A DNA stretch of 64,000 nucleotides, taken from Pseudonocardia sp. HH130629-09 (GTDB lineage Bacteria > Actinomycetota > Actinomycetes > Mycobacteriales > Pseudonocardiaceae). The notes beneath the pieces are model-generated. The model saw only the letters and a list, made by a program, of their open reading frames with translations. It had not been told where the DNA came from and ran no database searches. Positions 57,897 to 64,000 of this stretch are shown one piece after another. Where the stretch lies: the NCBI RefSeq assembly GCF_001294645.1, contig NZ_CP011868.1:4836001-4900000 (forward strand), written 5' to 3'. Numbering within the stretch: position 1 is the first letter of the stretch; each line of letters starts with the position of its first letter. The translations under genes and the position numbers were made by a program.

Positions 57897-58784
57897 TCAC
57901 GTGGCGGCGCGGGCCACCAGCACGGAGTTGACGACGTCGGTGCGCGGGTGCACCTCGAGGAGCACGTCGAGTGCGGGCAGGTCGGCCGGGACGATCTCGG
58001 GGTAGAGCAGCGTCCGCAGCCCCGCGGCGGACCGGACGAGCAGGGTCGCGCCCGGACCGGTCGCCGTGACCAGCCGGGCGGTGATCGCCGCCTTGGCGCC
58101 GGCGTCGGCACCGACCAGTGCCCCGACGAGCACCAGGTCGGCCCGACCCAGCTCGTCGGCGAGGGCGGAGGACAGCCGCGGGTCGTCGAGGTCGGCGACC
58201 AGACTGCGCACCCGCCCGTCGGCCCCGAGGGCGGCCGCGACCGCGTCCCCCGCGGCGACGGCAGCCCGGTCCCGGTCGACGTGCAGCACCTGCGCGCCGT
58301 GCTCGGTGGCCAGCACCAGACCGGTCAGGGGCAGCGGCCCCGACCCGAGCACGACGACGCGGCGCGGCGCCGGCAGGCCGACGGCGGTCAGCGCGGCGAG
58401 CTCCAGCCGGACGAGGTCGTGATAGTTGCCCAGGTAGGGGAACCGTTCCAGCTCGGCTCGGGCGTCGGGGGCGGCGGCGATCCGGTCCGCCCAGTGGCTC
58501 TCCATGTGGCCCTCGCCGGTCGCGGCCAGGGTCCGCAGGGCGTCCGAGTGCGGGGCGACCCGCGCCAGGACGCCCTCGGTACAGCCCGCGGGCGGGAAGC
58601 AACAGAGCCCGACGAGCTCGCCGAACGCGTCGTCGGTGTTCGGGGCGGGCCGTAGGTCGGTGTGCTCCAGTCGTCGTCGCAGGGCCACGAGGCGGGACGC
58701 GACGTCGGCGACGGAGCCGTCGTCGCGCGGACGGCGGGGTGCGGGGAAACCGGGCGCGGTCGTCCGACTGCTCTGCGTGGTCAC
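57897..58784 (-). CDS. Nicotianamine synthase-like aminobutyryltransferase
   Basis: A 295-residue protein with the NAS family's marks: an N-terminal helical domain, FPYLGNYHDLVRLE (the conserved PYxxNY region near residue 134), then the SAM-binding core VVVLGSGPLPLTGLVLA and the Asp of LHVDRD. NAS enzymes transfer 3-amino-3-carboxypropyl groups from SAM; plants make nicotianamine and bacterial CntL makes staphylopine precursors. Here no cntM-like opine dehydrogenase is nearby. The start is GTG 58784 behind GGTGGA. A TetR-regulated SMR exporter is divergent to it. Confidence 0.82.
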   Translation of the reverse strand: MTTQSSRTTAPGFPAPRRPRDDGSVADVASRLVALRRRLEHTDLRPAPNTDDAFGELVGLCCFPPAGCTEGVLARVAPHSDALRTLAATGEGHMESHWADRIAAAPDARAELERFPYLGNYHDLVRLELAALTAVGLPAPRRVVVLGSGPLPLTGLVLATEHGAQVLHVDRDRAAVAAGDAVAAALGADGRVRSLVADLDDPRLSSALADELGRADLVLVGALVGADAGAKAAITARLVTATGPGATLLVRSAAGLRTLLYPEIVPADLPALDVLLEVHPRTDVVNSVLVARAAT

Positions 58785-58847
58785 GATGATCCACCGTAAG
58801 CCAATGACCATCATGTCGGGCTCGTTCGTCCGGGTGGCAGAAAACCT

Positions 58848-58859
58848 GAGCGATCGCTC
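58848..58859. promoter_or_regulatory. 12-bp perfect palindrome, probable TetR operator
   Basis: GAGCGATCGCTC is a perfect palindrome directly adjoining TACAAT (58860-58865), a likely -10 element of the SMR gene 37 bases downstream. The divergent NAS-like gene starts 63 bases away on the other side. The TetR gene that ends this unit probably binds here. Confidence 0.6.
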
Positions 58860-58901
58860 TACAATGTGGCCGGTAACGGACAGACGGGAAGGAGCCCGGC
58901 G

Positions 58902-59231
58902 ATGTGGGGATGGCTCGCGCTCGCGATCGGCGCCGAGGTCACCGGAACGGTGGCGCTGCGGTTCTCGCAGGGTTTCAGCAGGCTGGTGCCGTCGATGATC
59001 ACTGTGGTCGGCTACGGGCTGGCGTTCTGGTCGCTGTCCCAGGCGCTCGGCCGCGGGATGTCGCTCGGGGTCGCCTACGGCACCTGGGCTGCGGCGGGGG
59101 TGGCGCTCGTCGCTCTGATCGGGGTGTTCTTCCTCGGTGAGTCCTTGACCTGGGTCCAGCTCGGCGGGGTCGGGCTGGTGATCGCCGGGGTGCTCGCCCT
59201 GGAGCTGGGTGGTGCGACCTCGCATGCCTGA
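58902..59231 (+). CDS. SMR family multidrug/metabolite exporter
   Basis: A 109-residue four-helix SMR protein. The essential Glu is in helix 1 (LAIGAEVTGTVAL, residue 10), and the remainder has SMR landmarks VGYGLAFWSLSQAL and GTWAAAGVALVALIGVFFLGE. SMR pumps export cations or guanidinium-like compounds as dimers. ATG 58902 follows AGGAG. It overlaps the TetR gene by 8 bases. Confidence 0.92.
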   Translation: MWGWLALAIGAEVTGTVALRFSQGFSRLVPSMITVVGYGLAFWSLSQALGRGMSLGVAYGTWAAAGVALVALIGVFFLGESLTWVQLGGVGLVIAGVLALELGGATSHA

Positions 59232-59778
59232 TCCGGCGGGACCGGACGCCCCCGGGGTCGACGGCCGCCGCCGTCGGGGGGACCGGCGCCGTCGCGAGCT
59301 GGTCGAGGCCACGCTGCGGCTGGTCGGCGCGGGCGGGGTCGCCGCGGTCAGCCAGCGGGCGGTCGCCGCGGAGGCGGGGGTGCCGCCCAGTGCGGTCTTC
59401 TACTACCACCCCAGCGTCGACGCGCTGCTGGTCGCGACCCTCACCGCGGTGAACGACCGCTGGATCACCCGGCTCGACGCGGTCACGACCCCCGGCGATC
59501 TCGTCGCGCTCGTCGAGGACTGCGCCCGTCAGGAGCGGGTCACCGCGATCGCCGAGTACGAGCTGTTCCTGCTGGCCGCGCGGCGCCCGGACCTGCGCGG
59601 CGAGCTGGACCGCTGGGACGCCGCGCTCGACGCGGCCGCCGCCCGGCTCCTCCCCGCCGACGCCGACCGGCGCGCCCTGCTGGCCGCCGCGGTCAACGGG
59701 TTGACCCTCGGCGGGGCGCTCGGCTCGCCGGTCGACGCCGGTCTGCTGGCCCGGCTCTGCGCGGCCGGAACCGCCTGA
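59224..59778 (+). CDS. TetR family regulator of the SMR exporter
   Basis: A 184-residue TetR protein. The helix-turn-helix (ELVEATLRLVGAGGVAAVSQRAVAAEAGVPPSAVFYYHPSVDALLVATL) is preceded by a basic tail. ATG 59224 overlaps the exporter stop, so both are co-translated; it probably represses its own operon through the palindrome upstream. Confidence 0.9.
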   Translation: MPDPAGPDAPGVDGRRRRGDRRRRELVEATLRLVGAGGVAAVSQRAVAAEAGVPPSAVFYYHPSVDALLVATLTAVNDRWITRLDAVTTPGDLVALVEDCARQERVTAIAEYELFLLAARRPDLRGELDRWDAALDAAAARLLPADADRRALLAAAVNGLTLGGALGSPVDAGLLARLCAAGTA

Positions 59779-59806
59779 GTCCCCCGCGCCGGGATACCGT
59801 GATGGC

Positions 59807-60526
59807 ATGAGCGCCGAGCGCCTCTCGGAGTCCGTGGAGAACTACCTGAAGACCATCTTCCTGCTCTCGGAGCGGTGGGAGGGGTCGGTCGGGGTCTCCG
59901 CGCTGGCCGAGCGGCTGCAGGTCTCGTCGCCGTCGGCGTCGGGGATGGTGCGCAAGCTCGTCGACGCCGGGCTGGTCGACCACGCCCGCTACGCCGGGAT
60001 CACCCTCACCCCGGCCGGGCGGGCCTCCGCGCTGGCCGTGGTGCGCAGGCACCGGCTGCTGGAGATGTTCCTCGTCACCGAGCTGGACCTGGCGTGGGAC
60101 GAGGTGCACGAGGAGGCGGAGGCGCTCGAGCACGCGGTCTCCGACCGGTTGCTCGACCGGATCGACAGCCGGCTCGGGCATCCGCGGTTCGACCCGCACG
60201 GCGATCCCATCCCGGCGAGCGACGGCACGATCCCGGTGGTCAACGCCCGCCGGCTGCCGGACCTGCGCTACGGCGAGGGCGGCACCCTGGTCCGCGTCGA
60301 CGATACCGACCCCGAGGTGCTCCGCTTCCTCGACGCGCACGACGTGCGCCTCGGCGACCGGGTCGACCTGTTGACCCGCAAGCCCTTCGAGGGGCCGTTC
60401 GTGGTGCGGCTGCGCCGTGACCGCGAACAGACCCGTCCCGCACCGGCCGAGGTCGAGCACGAGTGGGGACCGACGCTGGCGATGGCCCTGTGGGTGGGCG
60501 CCGTCGAGGGGGCCGGCTCGGGCTGA
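59807..60526 (+). CDS. DtxR family metal-dependent regulator
   Basis: A 239-residue IdeR/MntR-like repressor: winged helix YLKTIFLLSERWEGSVGVSALAERLQVSSPSASGMVRKLVDAGLV, metal-binding dimer domain (VTELDLAWDEVHEEAEALEHAVSDRLLDRID, GHPRFDPHGDPIP) and an SH3-like FeoA-type C-terminus. The Glu/Asp- and His-rich sites suggest Fe2+ or Mn2+ sensing. Dps (iron storage) is convergent next door. Confidence 0.9.
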   Translation: MSAERLSESVENYLKTIFLLSERWEGSVGVSALAERLQVSSPSASGMVRKLVDAGLVDHARYAGITLTPAGRASALAVVRRHRLLEMFLVTELDLAWDEVHEEAEALEHAVSDRLLDRIDSRLGHPRFDPHGDPIPASDGTIPVVNARRLPDLRYGEGGTLVRVDDTDPEVLRFLDAHDVRLGDRVDLLTRKPFEGPFVVRLRRDREQTRPAPAEVEHEWGPTLAMALWVGAVEGAGSG

Positions 60527-60536
60527 GCACGACGGA

Positions 60537-60568
60537 GGCCCGGCCCCGCACGAGGGCGGGACCGGGCC
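60537..60568. terminator. Hairpin between convergent DtxR and Dps genes
   Basis: Arms GGCCCGGCCCCGC and GCGGGACCGGGCC pair with one mismatch around a short loop. It lies between the stops of the two convergent genes and could end both transcripts. Confidence 0.65.
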
Positions 60569-60590
60569 CCGGGATCGAGCGGCGGGAAGG

Positions 60591-61136
60591 TCAGCGCGCG
60601 GCGTCGGCCGCGCCCGCCTCACCGTTGCTGCCCTGCGTGTTCAGCGAACCGTCGGCGTTCTCCAGGTGCGCCCGGACGAACCACTGGTACTGCTCCAGCT
60701 CGCCCGCCTGGGCGATGAGCATGTCCTCGGTCACCGGGTCGAGCGCGCCGACCTTCTCGATCTGGGTCCGGTGGTCGGAGATGGCCCCGGTGTAGACGAC
60801 GTCGAGCGCACCGAGGTGGGCGATCGCCTGGTCGCGGCCGATCGAGTAGTCGTCCCAGGTGCGGTCCCTGACCAGTGCGCCGGGGGTGCCGTTCGGCGAT
60901 CCGCCGAGGGTCGCGATGCGCTCGGCGACGTCGTCGACGAACCCGCGGACCGCGTCCACCTGCGGGTCGAGCATCTCGTGCACCGCGATGAAGTTCGGGC
61001 CGATCACGTTCCAGTGCACGTGCTTGAGCGTGAGCTGGAGGTCGTTGAGGGCGTGCAGGCGGTGCTGCAGGATGTCGACGACCTGCTCGGCGTCGCCGCG
61101 CTCGAGGCCGGGGACGGTGTAACGGATCGTGGCCAT
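60591..61136 (-). CDS. dps: Dps family DNA-binding ferritin-like protein
   Basis: A 181-residue Dps. Ferroxidase ligands at the dimer interface are visible: His in LKHVHWNVIG, then HEMLDPQVDAVRGFVDDVAERI with the conserved His, Asp and Glu. It oxidises and stores iron as a 12-mer and protects DNA under stress. The Ala/Gly-rich tail after LENADGS is disordered. The ATG lies downstream of a small acidic ORF that is probably part of the same transcript. Confidence 0.93.
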   Translation of the reverse strand: MATIRYTVPGLERGDAEQVVDILQHRLHALNDLQLTLKHVHWNVIGPNFIAVHEMLDPQVDAVRGFVDDVAERIATLGGSPNGTPGALVRDRTWDDYSIGRDQAIAHLGALDVVYTGAISDHRTQIEKVGALDPVTEDMLIAQAGELEQYQWFVRAHLENADGSLNTQGSNGEAGAADAAR

Positions 61137-61170
61137 GGTCTGTGCTGTCCTTCCGTAACGGGTGCGTTGC

Positions 61171-61320
61171 TCAGGACGCCGCAGCGCGGGGGTCGTCGTC
61201 CTCGACGGGCTGGGCGGCGAGATGGACGCCGTCGCCGTCGGGGGTCTCGTCGACCGGGGTGTCGCTCTGCTCGGTCGGGACCGGGTTCTCGTCGGGCTGG
61301 TCCTTCTCCGGCGTCGTCAT
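61171..61320 (-). CDS. Small acidic protein upstream of dps
   Basis: A 49-residue ORF from ATG 61320 to TGA 61171-61173 on the dps strand, 34 bases before dps. The sequence is strongly acidic (begins MTTPEKDQPDENP, ends VEDDDPRAAAS) and has no hydrophobic stretch. It looks like a small disordered protein. No strong ribosome binding site is seen. Confidence 0.4.
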   Translation of the reverse strand: MTTPEKDQPDENPVPTEQSDTPVDETPDGDGVHLAAQPVEDDDPRAAAS

Positions 61321-61381
61321 GACAGGCGGGTACCCGGTCGCCGGGATTTCATGTCCGCCGTCGCCACGCCGGCCGGGCGGC

Positions 61382-61740
61382 TCAGGTGTCGAGCTTCTGC
61401 TCCCGCGCCGACCCGCCGGCGCCGGTGAGGTGCTCCAGGGTGCTGGTGACGCGCAGCAGCCGCTCCAGCGCGCCGGAACGGTTGTTCAGGTGCAGCACGA
61501 CCCCTGCGGCGTGGGTCCGCCTGCGGACCATCAGCAGCGACGACAGGCCGTAGGAGTCGCAGTACTCGATCCCGGCGCAGTCGATCCGCAGCTCGCGGAT
61601 GCCGGGCCGCTCGTCCAGCAGGGCGGCGACGGCGTCGGCCAGGGCGTCGGAGGTGGCGTAGTCGAGGTCACCGTCCGGCGCGACCGTCACGACGTCGGGC
61701 GCGGGGCTGGTCCAGGTGAGGGACAGCTCTCGCGGGGCGC

Positions 61741-61744
<4 letters not shown>
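61382..61744 (-). CDS. STAS-domain anti-sigma factor antagonist
   Basis: A 120-residue single STAS domain. The phosphorylated Ser is expected in IEYCDSYGLSSLLM, and VVTVAPDGDLDYATSDALADAV begins the fold. Its ATG overlaps the stop of the B12-sensor gene (ATGA), which itself follows a PP2C phosphatase, so the three make a partner-switching operon: the phosphatase probably dephosphorylates this protein. Confidence 0.9.
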
Positions 61745-62873
<1,129 letters not shown>

Positions 62874-62877
<4 letters not shown>

Positions 62878-64000
62878 GCGGTGTACCTGCCCCGGCTCGA
62901 ACCACCCACCGCGGTGAGGTGTCGGCCGCGCGGAGCGGTGACCGCGAGGAGGGCCATGTCGTCGTGGGCGTTGCGCCCCACCCACTCGGTGGCGAGCATC
63001 TGCACCCGCTCGACGACGGCCTCGGCCGGCATCCCGGCGCACTCGGCCACCGCGCGACGCAGGCGATCCTCGCCGAACTGCTCGCGGCCCAGCGGGCCGC
63101 CCTGGGCCTCGGTGATGCCGTCGGTGTACAGCAGACAGGTCTCGCCGGGCCCGAGCCGGGTCTCCCACGTCGACGCGTGGACCTCGGGCAGCGCCCCGAT
63201 CAGCGTGCCGAGCGTCGCCGCGTCCTCGACGCGGCCGTCGGCGCGGATGATCATCGGTGGCGGGTGGCCGGCGCAGGTGAGGCGCAGCCGGACGTCCGCT
63301 CCGGCGCGCGACACCGACGCCAGCACCAGCGTCACGAAACGGGCGTGGTCGTCGGACAGCAGCGCGTTGTTGAGCAGGCGCAGCAGCCGCAGGTGGTCGT
63401 CGGCCATCGGCAGCAGCGCGTGCACCGCGCTGCGGATCTTGCCGGTGAGCACGGCGGCCTCCAGGCCCTTGCCGCACACGTCCCCCAGCACGGCGAGGGT
63501 CTCCTCGGCCCCGTCCACGCCGGAGTGCACGTCGTAGAAATCCCCGCCGACCCGCTCGGAGTCCTGCGCCGGCCGGTAGCCGCCGGCGTACTCGACGCCG
63601 CAGACGTGCTGCAGCGACGGCGGCAGCAGGTCGCGCATGAGGACCTCGGTGATCGAGGCCTGCTGGGCGAACATGCGGGCCGCGGACATCGCGAGTCCCG
63701 ACCGGGCGGCGAACTCGCGGGCGGTCGCCTCCTCGCCCTCGCTGAACGGCCCGGTGTCGGCGCGGCGCAGGAGCACGATGGCGCCGGCCGGGATGCCGTG
63801 CCCCGGCAGCGGGGTGACGACGATCGAGCCGACGTCGCCGAATCCCTCCGGTGTCACCCAGGCGGGAGCGACGGCGGGGTCGATCCAGCGCGAGGGCACC
63901 GGCGGGTAGCCCTGCAGTGCCTCGGCCAGGCCGGGGACCTCGTCCGGGTCGACGTGCAGCATCCGGTGCCGCAGTGGGCCGCCGCTGACGGCGTCGACGA
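62874..64000 (-). CDS. SpoIIE/RsbU-type PP2C phosphatase (5' end outside window)
   Basis: The visible 376 or so residues hold a GAF-like part (WVTPEGFGDVGSIVVTPLPG, GAIVLLRRADTGPFSE) and a PP2C domain with VGGDFYDV, LGDVCGKG, CAGHPPP, LLYTDGITEAQ and AHDDMALLAV, the metal-binding acidic residues. The frame is open at the right edge, so the protein is longer. Its TGA overlaps the ATG of the B12-sensor gene (ATGA). Confidence 0.9.

Overview
The window is high-GC DNA (roughly 70-75% G+C by eye) with GTG and ATG starts, many 1-4 base start/stop overlaps (ATGA, GTGA), short intergenic gaps and actinobacterial protein types (DUF4383, MmpS-like and BtrH-like proteins, an actinobacterial HrpA, SpoIIE-type phosphatases fused to other domains). 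It is chromosomal DNA of an actinomycete, most likely of the Pseudonocardia group; the genus is an inference from protein flavour and I cannot name a species.

Layout. 1-5.3 kb: nuclease/phosphatase fold protein, membrane protein, metallo-beta-lactamase hydrolase, a Phe-Asp-Glu tRNA trio on the minus strand, and an SGNH lipoprotein hydrolase. 5.6-13 kb: propionyl-CoA synthetase, ferredoxin, a second acyl-CoA synthetase, an MFS exporter with a suspicious 5' end, and a DrrAB-type ABC exporter. 13-19 kb: MmpS-like membrane protein, DUF72 protein, hydrolases, then a decayed phenolic-acid decarboxylase operon (vdcB-vdcC deletion fusion plus vdcD) whose divergent MarR regulator gene is split by a 165-bp mobile repeat. 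19-30 kb: HrpA helicase, VOC protein, LysR/SDR pair, acyl-CoA dehydrogenase, DUF2236 oxygenase/TetR pair, and a cysteine dioxygenase-rhodanese operon preceded by a small leader ORF. 30-39 kb: an 1863-residue signalling protein joining sensor, kinase-like, receiver, PP2C phosphatase, anti-sigma-kinase-like and STAS domains, then a monoacylglycerol lipase and a low-complexity membrane protein. 39-45.4 kb: MalQ, a broken hydratase gene, a diacylglycerol-kinase-like protein, an SDR, an S4 RNA-binding protein and PyrD.

45.4-49 kb is the most unusual part. A complete 5S gene and only about the last 670 bases of a 23S gene are joined, through a 165-bp repeat, to a methyltransferase gene that is itself split by a second copy. 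A 937-bp IS5-type insertion sequence and another copy of the repeat follow. The four copies of the repeat (one of them 30 kb away in the marR gene) share a 17-bp terminal inverted repeat very similar to the end of the insertion sequence, and three of them have clean 3-bp target duplications. This is a MITE family probably moved by this IS type. The copy joined to the 23S fragment has mismatched flanks, so it marks a recombination junction or an assembly join.

49-64 kb: dicarboxylate symporter with a GntR regulator and operator, a PadR/BtrH pair, decayed nucleotidyltransferase, GNAT and DinB pieces, NUDIX, a DksA-like zinc-finger protein, a response regulator-sensor kinase-lipoprotein operon like CseBCA, a nicotianamine-synthase-like enzyme, an SMR exporter with a TetR regulator, a DtxR-type metal regulator, Dps, and an operon of PP2C phosphatase, CarH-like B12 photosensor and STAS protein that runs off the right edge. 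Two separate partner-switching signal systems (30-36 kb and 61-64 kb) and at least five broken genes suggest a regulation-rich genome undergoing IS-linked decay.
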